Shown piece by piece: positions 1 to 8,711 of a DNA stretch of 64,000 nt. Each line of letters begins with the position of its first letter. The first letter of the stretch is position 1. The notes under the pieces were generated by a model, which searched no databases, had not been told where the DNA came from, and saw only the letters and a program-made list of their open reading frames with translations. Source of the DNA: Streptomyces sp. NRRL F-5126 (GTDB lineage Bacteria; Actinomycetota; Actinomycetes; Streptomycetales; Streptomycetaceae); NCBI RefSeq assembly GCF_000721265.1, contig NZ_JOFZ01000007.1:1-64000 (forward strand), read 5' to 3'. The translations under genes were made by a program, and so were the position numbers.

Positions 1-1665
1 TGTCCGTCCTGTCGGCCGGGGCTGCTGGCCGGCGTGTATGAGATGGGGTGAGGGCCGGCCGTCCTGGAGTGCGGTGAGGGCGTCGAGGAGGTCGGTGCGG
101 TCGTGGGCGATCACGGCGGCACGGTGCTCGAACGTGGTACGCGTGGTCGCCAGAGCATGAGCGATGTCGCGGGCATCCACCTCCGGGTGATCGGTGGCGA
201 ACGCGTGCAGCTGCGCGGCCTGGTCTGCCAGTGCGCCCGCCGACTTGCCCGAGAGCAGCCACACACACGGCCCCTCGAAAGAGGCCGCCTCCGAAGCCCC
301 AGCGCCAGCCCTAGCAGACGTCGACGTCCCCGCAGGCCCTTCGCTCAGTACCACATGGACGTTGGTCCCGCCCATGCCGAACGAGCTGACACCCGCGATC
401 AGCGGGCTGTCCTCGTCGGGCCACGGCGTGAGTTCCCGCTGTACCCGCAAGTTGAGCTGATCGAGGGGGATCTCCCGGTTCGGCGTCGAGAAGTTGAGGC
501 TCGCGGGGAGTGCCCGGTGCCTGATGCTCAGGGCCGTCTTGAGGAGGCCGACGATGCCCGCGGCGCCTTCGAGGTGGCCGACATTGGTCTTCGCCGAGCC
601 GACCAGGAGAGGGGAGCCCTCCGGCTTCCCGGTGCCCAGGACAGCGCCGAGTGCCGCCGCTTCGATGGGGTCGCCGACCCGGGTGCCCGTGCCGTGCAGC
701 TCGACGTACTGGACCTCCGACGGACGCACCCCGGCCCGCTGGTACGCCAGGCGCAGCGCCTCCTCCTGAGCCTCCTGGGCGGGGACGGTCAGGCCGCTCG
801 TCGTTCCGTCGTTGCCCAGGGAACTGCCGCGGATCACGCAGTGGACGGTGTCGCCGTCGGCGAGTGCGTCCGGCAGCCGCTTGAGGACGACGAGGCCGCC
901 GCCCTCGCCACGGACATAGCCGTTGGCCCGCGCGTCGAAGGTGTAGCAGCGGCCGTCGGGGGACAGGGCGCCGAAGCGGGACGCGCCGACGGTGCTGTCG
1001 GGAGCCATGATCAGGTTGACGCCGCCGGCGAGGGCGAGCGTCGCCTCGCCCGCGTGGAGGCTGGCGCAGGCCAGGTGCACGGCGGCCAGAGCGGACGACT
1101 GGGCCGAGTCCACGGTCAGGCTCGGCCCGCGCAGGCCCAGCGTGTAGGAGACGCGGTTGGCGATGATGCCCCGGCTCAGGCCGGTCATGGTGTGCGAGGT
1201 GATGCCGTCGACGCCGTTGCCGCGGGCCAGCGCCGAGTAGTCGTCGTTCATGGCGCCGACGAAGACTCCGGCGCGGGTCCCGTCCAGGTCCCCGGGGACG
1301 ATGCGGGCGTCCTCCAGCGCTTCCCAGCTCAGCTCCAGGACGAGCCGCTGCTGGGGGTCCATGGCGACGGCCTCGCGGGGCGAGATCGCGAAGAACCGGG
1401 AATCGAAGCCGTCGATATGGTCGAGGAATCCGCCGCGGCGAGGAATTCCGGCGGGTCCGAGAGGACTCTCGGCGGATTCCTCAGGGGATTCCTCAGGTGT
1501 GCCCCAGCGGTCGACGGGTATATCGGTGATGGCGTCCCGGCCATCCTTGAGAAGGCTCCAGAAAGCCGAGGGAGTCGTGGCCATGGGAAGGCGGCAGGAC
1601 ATTCCGATGACCGCCACGTCATGATCGTTGTGTTCTGCTGAAGAAATAGCAGTCTGACTCGTCAT
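1..1665 (-). CDS. Type I modular polyketide synthase, loading module with KSQ domain (partial)
   Basis: Partial gene: translation starts at the ATG at 1665-1663 and stays open to base 1 (555 codons). Residues about 16-445 form a ketosynthase domain. The usual active-site Cys motif (DTACSS) reads D-S-A-Q-S-S with Gln at residue 189, while His324 (HGTGTRVGDP) and Lys359/His364 (KTNVGHLEGAAG) are kept. In modular synthases such a KSQ domain decarboxylates malonyl- or methylmalonyl-ACP to make the starter unit, so this is probably the first protein of the assembly line. The N terminus has no docking helix, as expected for a loading protein. After GMGGTNVHVVL the linker towards an acyltransferase begins before the window ends. 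It is divergent from the MFS gene at 2067. The ribosome binding site (GGGGGCGG) is weak. The assignment of KSQ is firm; substrate and downstream modules lie outside the window. Confidence 0.93.
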   Translation of the reverse strand, partial: MTSQTAISSAEHNDHDVAVIGMSCRLPMATTPSAFWSLLKDGRDAITDIPVDRWGTPEESPEESAESPLGPAGIPRRGGFLDHIDGFDSRFFAISPREAVAMDPQQRLVLELSWEALEDARIVPGDLDGTRAGVFVGAMNDDYSALARGNGVDGITSHTMTGLSRGIIANRVSYTLGLRGPSLTVDSAQSSALAAVHLACASLHAGEATLALAGGVNLIMAPDSTVGASRFGALSPDGRCYTFDARANGYVRGEGGGLVVLKRLPDALADGDTVHCVIRGSSLGNDGTTSGLTVPAQEAQEEALRLAYQRAGVRPSEVQYVELHGTGTRVGDPIEAAALGAVLGTGKPEGSPLLVGSAKTNVGHLEGAAGIVGLLKTALSIRHRALPASLNFSTPNREIPLDQLNLRVQRELTPWPDEDSPLIAGVSSFGMGGTNVHVVLSEGPAGTSTSARAGAGASEAASFEGPCVWLLSGKSAGALADQAAQLHAFATDHPEVDARDIAHALATTRTTFEHRAAVIAHDRTDLLDALTALQDGRPSPHLIHAGQQPRPTGRT

Positions 1666-2066
1666 GACGATTACCGCCCCCATCGTTTAAACCCCGCTGA
1701 GTGCTTTTGGCCCTATTGGCCCCTAAAAGGGGCAGGAGCCAATCAGTACTACGTAAACACGGGGTGCTAACGACGGTCTTGATCCACGCTAACGGGCAGG
1801 TGTGTGGCGGGCGCGATGGGGGTCGAACCAGGTGATCCCCGACATCCGGGGCGACGTGCGCGCTTCGGATGCTCCGTACAGCTGATGCGAGCTCAAGAAG
1901 TGTGTTAGGAGCCTGCGGCATGCTGGCCGCCGAGTGGACCTGCGGCTCCGTGGAGGGCGGTCCGGGGCCGCCGGTCACCGACTGGGCCCACGCTCCTCCG
2001 TTGCTCGGCCGGGCTTGATTCCTCGTGCTCGGCATCCGGTCCGTTCGTCCAGATCGCTCGACCGAG
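1666..2066. promoter_or_regulatory. Divergent promoter region between PKS and MFS exporter, with nested inverted repeat
   Basis: No convincing gene lies in this 400-bp gap between two divergent genes. At 1715-1743 there is a nested inverted repeat: outer arms ATTGGC (1715-1720) and GCCAAT (1738-1743), and inner arms GCCCC and GGGGC (1719-1723, 1729-1733) around TAAAA. The stretch is richer in A/T than its surroundings and sits about 50-80 bp before the PKS start. It could be a regulator site or a leader hairpin of the PKS message. No clear -10/-35 pair was picked out. Confidence 0.4.
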
Positions 2067-3680
2067 ATGCGGAGCAAGGCCTTGAGTCAGTTGACCGATG
2101 AGAGAGCGCGCGACGGCGGCGGTACGGAGGGGGAGCGGCCGGGCCGGCGACGCTGGCTGGCCGTGGCCGTCCTGTGCGTGTGTGTGCTGGTCCCGTTCAT
2201 GGACCTGATCGTGGTGAGCGTGTCGCTGACGGCCTTGCAGCGGAATCTGCACGCGTCGAGCGGTCAGTTGCAGTGGATCGTCGCGGTTTACGGCATCACC
2301 TCCGCCTCGTTCATGCTGGTGGTGCCGGCGGTGGGCAGCCGGTGGGGCTACCGGCGCACCCTGCTGTGGGGGCTGGTCCTGTTCGGGGTGGCCTCCGCGG
2401 CCACGGCCTTCGCGCCCACCGCGGGGACGCTCATCGCGATGCGCGTCGTCATGGCGATCGGCGCCTCGGTGGTGCTGCCGCTGAGCACGGCGTTCATTAC
2501 CATCCTGTTCCGCGAGAGCGAGCGGGTGAAGGCCATCGGCATCTGGGCGGCGGGTGTCGCGCTGGCGACCCCGCTCGGAGCCGTGGTGGGCGGCGGGCTG
2601 GTCGAGTACTTCTGGTGGGGCTGGATCTTCCTGATCAACGTCCTCACGGTGGCCCTCGTGCTGCCGCTCATCTTCTGGGTGCTGCCCCCGGCCCGCGAGG
2701 TGCCCCGATCCGGCATCAACGTGGGGAGCGTCGTGCTGCTGGCCGCGGGTGGGCTGCTGCTGGTGTACGGCGCGATCGACGCGGAGAACGGCTGGGGCGC
2801 CGCGGCGGTCTGGATGGCGGCGGGCGTCGTGGTCCTCGTCGGGTTCCTGGTCCGTGAGCGGCGCTCGGCCGCGCCGCTCATCGGGCTGGCCCCGTTCCGC
2901 AGCCCGCGGTACCTGTGGGCGCAGGCGACCATCGTGGTGGGCGCCTTCTCCCTGACGGCCGCTCTGTTCGTCGTCCCGATGTACCTCCAGACGGTCCTCG
3001 GGCTGTCCTCCCTGGCCGTCGGGCTGCACCTGATCCCCTTCGCCCTGCTGGTCGTGGTGGGCTCGCTCGCCGCCAATCGGCTGAGCAAGAAGTTCGGCGC
3101 CCGCTGGGTCGTGGTCGGCGGGTCGCTGGTCTTCGGGGCAGGTCTGATGCTGCTCACCCGGGCGACGGTGGACAGCGGGGACGCCCTGGTGACCTTCGCG
3201 TTCGGGCTGGCGGGCCTCGGCGGCGGCGTGGCTCAGGCCCCGGCGGTCTCGGCGGCGCTCGGCGCGCTGCCGCCTGCGGTGGCGGCCAATGGCGGTGCCT
3301 TCATCAACGCGCTGCGCAACCTGGGCGGCGCGCTCGGTGTCGGCCTGATCGGGACGCTCATCACCCGGGACTACGTGCGGGAGCTGTCCGACTCCACCGC
3401 CGGGCTGTCCGCGGCGCGGGCGGACGAGGTGCACGCGTCGGTCGCCAACGTCGCTGATGTGAGCGACGCGGTGGGCGGGCCCGCCGGACAGTCCCTGCAA
3501 GACCATGCCTCCCGTGCCTTCGTGCACGGCCTGATCCCCGGGATGGAGATAGCCGCCGTCGTCGTGCTCGTCGTCGCGCTGCTGATGTGCGTGCCGCTGC
3601 GGGCGCTGCGTGACAGGCCCACGGGCGACGGTGCACACGGCGCGCCGGAGACCGAGGCGGCGGGCACGCACGCCGGCTGA
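2067..3680 (+). CDS. MFS exporter, DHA2 (EmrB/QacA-like) family
   Basis: Inner-membrane drug/proton antiporter of the 14-helix DHA2 type; in this setting it probably exports the polyketide and gives self-resistance. Hydrophobic segments run from about residue 35 to the end, with a basic cytoplasmic start (RPGRRRW). A motif-A-like loop (GSRWGYRRTL) follows helix 2, and a helix-5 antiporter-like stretch (ATPLGAVVGGGL) is visible. The start is taken at ATG 2067; an in-frame GTG at 2025 would add 14 residues with no better ribosome site. It is convergent with the second exporter, whose stop lies 29 bases after this stop. Substrate is inferred only from context. Confidence 0.85.
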   Translation: MRSKALSQLTDERARDGGGTEGERPGRRRWLAVAVLCVCVLVPFMDLIVVSVSLTALQRNLHASSGQLQWIVAVYGITSASFMLVVPAVGSRWGYRRTLLWGLVLFGVASAATAFAPTAGTLIAMRVVMAIGASVVLPLSTAFITILFRESERVKAIGIWAAGVALATPLGAVVGGGLVEYFWWGWIFLINVLTVALVLPLIFWVLPPAREVPRSGINVGSVVLLAAGGLLLVYGAIDAENGWGAAAVWMAAGVVVLVGFLVRERRSAAPLIGLAPFRSPRYLWAQATIVVGAFSLTAALFVVPMYLQTVLGLSSLAVGLHLIPFALLVVVGSLAANRLSKKFGARWVVVGGSLVFGAGLMLLTRATVDSGDALVTFAFGLAGLGGGVAQAPAVSAALGALPPAVAANGGAFINALRNLGGALGVGLIGTLITRDYVRELSDSTAGLSAARADEVHASVANVADVSDAVGGPAGQSLQDHASRAFVHGLIPGMEIAAVVVLVVALLMCVPLRALRDRPTGDGAHGAPETEAAGTHAG

Positions 3681-3709
3681 CGCCGGCCGTCGCACCGCCG
3701 CCCCGGGGA

Positions 3710-5224
3710 TCACTCGTCGATACCGGCGGTGGCCAGGGCCGTGAGGTCGACCTTCTCGCCCCGGGCCTCGTTGCGGAAGAAGGCGATCGCCGCGATGCCG
3801 GCGATCGCCATCAGCACGGCGCTGATCCGGAAGGCGAGCTGGAACCCGTCGGTCAGCGCGGTGTTCGGGCTCTCGCCGGTGCCCAGGAGGTCGCTGGTCT
3901 TCGAGGCGGCGACGGTGGAGATGATCGCCAGGCCGAGCGAACCGCCGATGGTGCGGGTCACGTTCACCATGCCGGAGGCGACACCCGTCAGCGCCGACTC
4001 GACGCCGTGCACGGCGGCGACCGTGATCGGGATGGAGGCCAGCGCCAGGCCCAGGCTGAGGAAGAGCGACGGGATGATGAAGTTGGCCATGACGCCCTTG
4101 TCGGTCGAGATCCCGGAGTACAGGAACAGACCCGCGCTGGCGATGGCGCAGCCGATGACGGTCACCCAGCGCACGCCGAGCTTCGGCAGGAGCGGCGGGA
4201 CGATGGCGGCGAACACGACGAGCGAGATCGTGCAGGGCAGGTAGAGCACGCCGGTCTTGATCGCCGAGTAGTGCAGGACCTGCTGCATGAACAGGGTGGC
4301 CACGTAGAACATGACGAAGAGGCCGGAGGTGGCCAGTGCCTGCACCACGTTGGCGCCGGTCACCGTGCGGTTCTTGAACAGCACGAACGGGACCAGCGGT
4401 TCCTTGCTGAAGACGTTCTCGTGGACCACGAAGTAGCCGAGCAGCACGACCGCCGCGATCAGCAGGCCGATGGTGCGGCCGGAGGACCAGGAGTGGGTGC
4501 TCGTCTGCACCACGGCGTAGGTGAACACGCTCAGGCCGCAGGTGGAGGTGATCGCGCCGATGACGTCGAAGCGCCGCCGGCGCTGGGTGGGCCTGTCCGG
4601 GGACAGGTAGCGCAGCGCTCCGAGGATCATGAGCACGCCGATCGGGATGTTCACGTAGAAGACCCAGCTCCAGCCGGGGCCGGCGACGAACAGGCCGCCG
4701 ATGATGAGGCCGAGCGAACCGCTCACGGCGGCGACGGCGCCCCAGATGGCCACGGCCTTGTTGCGGGCCGGCCCCTGCGGGAAGATCTGCGTCAGCATCG
4801 CGAGCGTCATCGGCGCGATGAAGCCCGCGGCCAGACCCTGGAGGGCGCGGGTGCCCACCAGCATCCCGGCGTTCTGCGACAGGCCGCAGGCGAGTGACGC
4901 GACGGTGAACAGGGAGAGCCCGCCGATCATGACCCGCCGGCGGCCGAGCAGGTCGCCCGAGCGGCCGCCCAGCAGCAGGAACCCGCCGAACAGCACGGTG
5001 TAGGCGTTGACGACCCACTGGAGATCGGCCTCGGAGAAGTGGAGGCTCGTCTTGATGGTCGGGAGAGCCACATTGACCACGGTGACGTCGATGGCTTCCA
5101 GCATCTGCGCGGCACAGAGCACGAGCAACGCCATGACGTGCCGGTTCGTCCAGACGAACTCGCTGTCCTGACCGGGTGGCGACTCCGGCCCCAGATCGGG
5201 GCTGAGTGGGGTCTTGCTCACCAT
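3710..5224 (-). CDS. MFS exporter, DHA2 family, TetR-controlled
   Basis: Second 14-helix proton-driven exporter. Visible marks are helix 1 with MLEAIDVTVVNVALP (classic EmrB/QacA), motif A after helix 2 (GGRSGDLLGRRRVM) and the helix-5 region SGSLGLIIGGLF. The start is set at ATG 5224 because GGAGAG sits six bases ahead; an ATG at 5242 would put that site inside the gene. The divergent neighbour is a TetR regulator, and a perfect palindrome lies between the two starts, so this exporter is the likely repressed target, induced by its substrate. Having two DHA2 pumps in one biosynthetic cluster is common; one may handle an intermediate or shunt product. Confidence 0.87.
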   Translation of the reverse strand: MVSKTPLSPDLGPESPPGQDSEFVWTNRHVMALLVLCAAQMLEAIDVTVVNVALPTIKTSLHFSEADLQWVVNAYTVLFGGFLLLGGRSGDLLGRRRVMIGGLSLFTVASLACGLSQNAGMLVGTRALQGLAAGFIAPMTLAMLTQIFPQGPARNKAVAIWGAVAAVSGSLGLIIGGLFVAGPGWSWVFYVNIPIGVLMILGALRYLSPDRPTQRRRRFDVIGAITSTCGLSVFTYAVVQTSTHSWSSGRTIGLLIAAVVLLGYFVVHENVFSKEPLVPFVLFKNRTVTGANVVQALATSGLFVMFYVATLFMQQVLHYSAIKTGVLYLPCTISLVVFAAIVPPLLPKLGVRWVTVIGCAIASAGLFLYSGISTDKGVMANFIIPSLFLSLGLALASIPITVAAVHGVESALTGVASGMVNVTRTIGGSLGLAIISTVAASKTSDLLGTGESPNTALTDGFQLAFRISAVLMAIAGIAAIAFFRNEARGEKVDLTALATAGIDE

Positions 5225-5250
5225 GGTGGGCTCTCCATTCATTGAACACG

Positions 5251-5263
5251 CGTTGATTCAACG
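5251..5263. promoter_or_regulatory. Probable TetR operator between MFS gene and tetR
   Basis: CGTTGA-T-TCAACG is a perfect 6+1+6 inverted repeat. It lies 27 bases upstream of the exporter start and 49 bases upstream of the TetR start, where one bound dimer could block both promoters. The outer bases TTGAA (5242-5246) pair with TTCAA (5257-5261) in a second, shifted symmetry. Confidence 0.7.
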
Positions 5264-5311
5264 ACCATAGAACGAAATCGTGAGCTCGGTCAACGGCTGT
5301 AAAATCAAGGC

Positions 5312-5956
5312 ATGGCGAACGATCCCGCACGAGTGACACGTGCTCAGAAGCGCTGGCAGACCGAGTCGCGCATCCTGGCCGCGGCTCGGGAGGGCTTCGC
5401 GCGCTCCGGCTACGAACGCACCACCATCAGGGCCGTCGCGGAGTCCGCGCGGGTGGACCCCGGCCTGGTCATGCACTACTTCAACTCGAAGGAAGAGCTC
5501 TTCCTGAAGGCCACCGCCGTCTCCGGCGACGAGACGGTGAGCGGCACGTCGGCCGACGTCGCCGAGGCCCTGCTCGCCTCGCTCGCCGACCGGCTGGTGA
5601 CCGAGCCGACGGCCTCGCTGGCCCTGCTGCGCTCGATGCTCACCCACGAGCAGGCCAAGGAGGGGGTGCGCCGGGTGACGGCCGGGCAACTGGAGCAGAT
5701 CAGCCGGTCCATCGACAGCGACGACGCGGAGCTGCGCGGAAGCCTGCTCAGCGCCACCATCCTCGGGATCATCCTGGGCCGGCACCTGCTGGAGCTGGAC
5801 GGGCTCAAGGACGCCCCGCCGCACCAGATCATCGAACTGCTGCAGCCCGTCGTCCGCGGACTGGCCGCCGCCGAGAGGAATCCCGAGAACCCTCAGGACT
5901 CCGCAGGCCCCGGGGCCACCGGGAACTCCGGGGCCACCGAGAACCCCGCGAGCTGA
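5312..5956 (+). CDS. TetR/AcrR-family transcriptional repressor
   Basis: 214-residue TetR-type regulator. The N-terminal helix-turn-helix spans about residues 16-62 (ILAAAREGFARSGYERTTI, then VDPGLVMHYFNSKEELF). The C-terminal half is the ligand-binding and dimer region. The last 25 residues are a low-complexity Pro/Gly/Asn/Ala tail (repeats of GATGN/SGATEN). It probably represses the divergent exporter gene and itself through the palindrome at 5251-5263. A TAAAAT hexamer (5300-5305) lies only six bases before the ATG, so the transcript may be leaderless; no good ribosome site is visible. The ligand is presumably the cluster product, by inference. Confidence 0.9.
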   Translation: MANDPARVTRAQKRWQTESRILAAAREGFARSGYERTTIRAVAESARVDPGLVMHYFNSKEELFLKATAVSGDETVSGTSADVAEALLASLADRLVTEPTASLALLRSMLTHEQAKEGVRRVTAGQLEQISRSIDSDDAELRGSLLSATILGIILGRHLLELDGLKDAPPHQIIELLQPVVRGLAAAERNPENPQDSAGPGATGNSGATENPAS

Positions 5957-6242
5957 GGACACCTCGCCCGGTCCGTCCCGTCCGAGGCGGTGGTAAGGCG
6001 CGCCCTAGGACGGTGCAAGGGCGGCTGGGTAGCGTTCACATCGCCCTGGTCATGGGGTTCCGGTGCTGCCTCGGTAGCGGGTGCCGTCGGCGGCCGGGGC
6101 GTGGCCGGCACGGCGTGGACGCCGGACGGCCGTACCTCTGGAACCAACCTGATCCCCAGGGCGCGCTCTCTCGGCACGTGACAGGGCGCGGCGTCGTCGC
6201 CTCCGGCGGCCGGAGCGTCCCGGACGCTCCGAAGGAGTCTGT

Positions 6243-7727
6243 ATGCCCATCACCGTCGCCGTCGTGGGGACCGGTCCGGTCGGCCTGATGCTCGCCGGCG
6301 AGCTGAGGCTGGCCGGCGTGGAGAGTGTGGTGCTCGACCGGCTTGAGGAGCCGAGCGGGCAGTCGCGCGCCCTGGGGTTCAACGCGCGCACCGCCGAACT
6401 CCTGCACCAGCGCGGCCTGCTGGAGCGCTTCCTGGAGGAGGGCAGGCCAGTGCCCGTCAGCCACTTCGCCGGGCTGCCGATGGACCTGACGAAGCTGGAC
6501 AGCCGGCACAAGTACACGCTGTCCATCCCGCAGTTCAAGGTGGAGCGGCTGCTGGAGGAGCATGCGGTCGAGTCGGGCATCGAGATCCGGCGCGGACACG
6601 AGGTCGTCGGCCTCCGGCAGGACGACGAGGGCGTCGTCGTGAGCGTCGTCGCCGGCGGCGAGAGCTACGAGCTGCAGTGCGCCTACCTGGTGGGTTGCGA
6701 CGGCGGCGGCAGCACGGTGCGCGGGCTGGCCGGGATCGGCTTCCCCGGCACCGGGCCCCGGGTGCACGGCATCCTGGGCGACGTGGAGTCGATCGAGACG
6801 ACCGTGGAGTACCGGACGCCGCTGAGCTACCCCGGCGGCATCTTCGGCGTGGCCCCGATCGAGCCCTCGGGCTTCCGGGTGACGACCGTCGAGTACGACG
6901 TGCAGCCCCCGGACCGGGACACCCCGACCCTGGACGAGCTGCGTGAGTCCATCCGCCGGGTCACGGGGGAGGAGGTCGAGCTGGGCCAGGCGCGCTGGCT
7001 GTCGCGGTTCAGCGACTCGGCCAGGCTCGCGGAGCGCTACCGGGCGGGCCGGGTCCTGCTCGCCGGCGACGCGGCGCACATCCACTACCCGCAGAGCGGC
7101 CAGGGGATGAGCCTGGGCATCGCGGACGCGGCGAACCTCGGCTGGAAGCTCGCGGCGGTCGTCAACGGCCGGGCACCCGACAGCCTCCTGGACACCTACC
7201 ACACCGAGCGGCACCCGGCCGGCCGCTCGGTCCTGACCAACACCGAGGCCCAGAAGGCCATGACGTTCCCGGCGGAGTGGGTGCGCGACCTGCGCTCCCT
7301 CTTCCAGGAGCTGATGGCCTACGACGACGTGCACCGCCACATCATGGAAGAGGTCACCGGCGTGGGCGTGCGGTACGCCATGCCGGGCGGGGAGCTCGCG
7401 GGCACGGGCGCCCGGACGTCGCTGCCGGGGCGCCGGATGCCCGACCTCGACCTCGTCACCGTGGACGGGGAGCCGGTAACGGTCGCCGAACTGCTGCGCG
7501 GCGGGCGGGGTCTGCTGCTGACCCTGTCAGACGGCGTGATGCTGCCCGCCGCTGCCCAGGGGTGGGCGGACCGCGTCGACCTCGTCACCGCGAAGCCGGT
7601 CGAGCCGGCGCCCGCGGCGGCCGTGCTGATCCGCCCCGACGGCCATGTGGCGTGGGCCGGTGACGGAGCGGACGCCGAGCGGCTGCTGGAGTCGCTGGCC
7701 ACCTGGTTCGGAGCCGCCCGCGCGTAG
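6243..7727 (+). CDS. FAD-dependent aromatic hydroxylase (PgaE/RdmE/PHBH-like)
   Basis: NADPH- and FAD-dependent monooxygenase of the p-hydroxybenzoate hydroxylase fold, a family that hydroxylates polyketide rings and quinones. Visible are the FAD Rossmann motif VGTGPVG at the N terminus, the mid-chain DG motif (VGCDGGGSTVR, about residues 154-164) and the GD motif RVLLAGDAAHIHYPQSG (about residues 275-291). The last 100 residues resemble the thioredoxin-like tail found in PgaE/CabE-type enzymes. A strong ribosome site (GAAGGAG) precedes the ATG. It is co-directional with tetR but 286 bases away, so it probably has its own promoter. Likely role is tailoring of the cluster product; it implies an aromatic, quinone or enol substrate. 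Confidence 0.88.
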   Translation: MPITVAVVGTGPVGLMLAGELRLAGVESVVLDRLEEPSGQSRALGFNARTAELLHQRGLLERFLEEGRPVPVSHFAGLPMDLTKLDSRHKYTLSIPQFKVERLLEEHAVESGIEIRRGHEVVGLRQDDEGVVVSVVAGGESYELQCAYLVGCDGGGSTVRGLAGIGFPGTGPRVHGILGDVESIETTVEYRTPLSYPGGIFGVAPIEPSGFRVTTVEYDVQPPDRDTPTLDELRESIRRVTGEEVELGQARWLSRFSDSARLAERYRAGRVLLAGDAAHIHYPQSGQGMSLGIADAANLGWKLAAVVNGRAPDSLLDTYHTERHPAGRSVLTNTEAQKAMTFPAEWVRDLRSLFQELMAYDDVHRHIMEEVTGVGVRYAMPGGELAGTGARTSLPGRRMPDLDLVTVDGEPVTVAELLRGGRGLLLTLSDGVMLPAAAQGWADRVDLVTAKPVEPAPAAAVLIRPDGHVAWAGDGADAERLLESLATWFGAARA

Positions 7728-7739
7728 CGCGACCCGGGC

Positions 7740-7802
7740 CTGAACACGGAACGGGCACCCTGCGGACCGAAGTTCGCTGGGTGCCCGTCCGCCGTTGTTC
7801 AG
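7740..7802. terminator. Bidirectional terminator hairpin
   Basis: Inverted repeat between convergent genes. ACGGGCACCC (7751-7760) pairs with GGGTGCCCGT (7779-7788), and outer CTGAAC (7740-7745) pairs with GTTCAG (7797-7802). There is no long U-tract, as usual in Streptomyces. Confidence 0.7.
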
Positions 7803-7890
7803 CGGACCTGGTGCCTGAGCGGCGGCTGCTGACCGAGCGGCGGCCGGTGCCTCAGCCCCGGATCGTCGGCCGAGGCCCGAGGCGCGGGAC

Positions 7891-8493
7891 TCAGCCGCAG
7901 AGAATGAAGCCCAGCTTGAACAGCGTGGGGTTGGTGACGTCGTTGAAGAACTCGAAGCCACGCTTGCCCTTGTAACGGCCGCTTGTGCCGACCGCGGGAA
8001 CGAGCTGCCACTTGTGCTCGAGCGTCGAGGTCAGGTCGTAGTTGCCCTCGGCGTGGATCGAGCCGTCGTTGAGCTTGAAGTGCTCGACACCGTGGACCAG
8101 GAAGTGCCCGTTGGGCGCCTGGGCGTACACGTCGGTGGTGCCGTCGCGCTGCTCGCCGATGACTTCGCTGTCAGCGTTGTAGACGCGCATCGAGTAGACG
8201 CCGTGCTGCCCGATCTGCGGCTTCGTCGGGTCGGGACCGGCACCGGTCACGGTGCCCTTGATGAACTGCTCGGTCAGGCCGGTCATGACCACACAGCCGT
8301 GCTTCGAGCCGCGCACGGACTTGATGAGGGAGTTCAGGGACGGCGCGTGGGACGTGCCGGCCGACGCCTTCGAAGCGGTGGACTGGGCGGACGCCGAGTT
8401 GTCGGCCGAGGCCACGCCGACGGTGAGGGTGCTCGCGAGGAGCGAGACCGCCGCTATAGTGAGGATGCGCGGCTTTTTTGCCCTGAGGCGCAT
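7891..8493 (-). CDS. Secreted allene-oxide-cyclase-barrel-like (dirigent-like) protein
   Basis: 200-residue exported protein. Residues 1-30 are a classic Sec signal (MRLRAKKPR, hydrophobic core, cleavage near VASA-DN), followed by a Ser/Ala linker. From about residue 75 the Gly-rich beta pattern (GVYSMRVYNAD, GTTDVYAQ, GHFLVHGVEHFKL, GTSGRYKGKRG) resembles the allene oxide cyclase/dirigent barrel fold. Two Cys (in KHGCVV and the last-but-one residue) could form a disulphide. Plant members guide cyclisation or radical coupling; bacterial members in biosynthetic clusters are mostly uncharacterised. Its place inside the cluster suggests a role in final cyclisation, binding or protection outside the cell, but that is inference. 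A good ribosome site (GAAGGG) precedes the ATG. It is divergent from the KASIII-like gene. Confidence 0.78.
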   Translation of the reverse strand: MRLRAKKPRILTIAAVSLLASTLTVGVASADNSASAQSTASKASAGTSHAPSLNSLIKSVRGSKHGCVVMTGLTEQFIKGTVTGAGPDPTKPQIGQHGVYSMRVYNADSEVIGEQRDGTTDVYAQAPNGHFLVHGVEHFKLNDGSIHAEGNYDLTSTLEHKWQLVPAVGTSGRYKGKRGFEFFNDVTNPTLFKLGFILCG

Positions 8494-8711
8494 ATTCGGC
8501 CCTTCTTTCCCATAGTTCTGATGCTTTCACGCCCATACTCGCGACCCCCTCTAAACGGCTACTAATCTGCGTCTGGTTTTTGGCTTGGTTCGCTGTTTCG
8601 ATCCGAGAGAAGGCCGTCCACCAGGCACTCTGCCGCGGCTGGGGCGGCGAATGGAGGCGCCCGCAAGGCGCGATGCGTCGGATTTTTAGGATGCGCTCCG
8701 AGTATGGGAGC

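Noticed and set aside
103..1641. 512-residue plus-strand open frame opposite the PKS
   Set aside because: It is the antisense shadow of the KSQ ketosynthase; in G/C-rich DNA the complementary frame stays open. No family motif or ribosome site.
1905..5339. 1144-residue minus-strand open frame
   Set aside because: Composition-driven shadow over two real MFS genes in other frames; Arg/Gly/Ala/Asp-rich without motifs.
6014..6181. Short open frames upstream of the FAD hydroxylase
   Set aside because: No ribosome site, odd composition and overlap in several frames; treated as leader/promoter sequence.
8580..8711. N-terminal extension of the KASIII-like gene from ATG 8580
   Set aside because: The added 44 residues are Trp/Arg-rich, lack homology in character to FabH proteins, and run through the likely divergent promoter.
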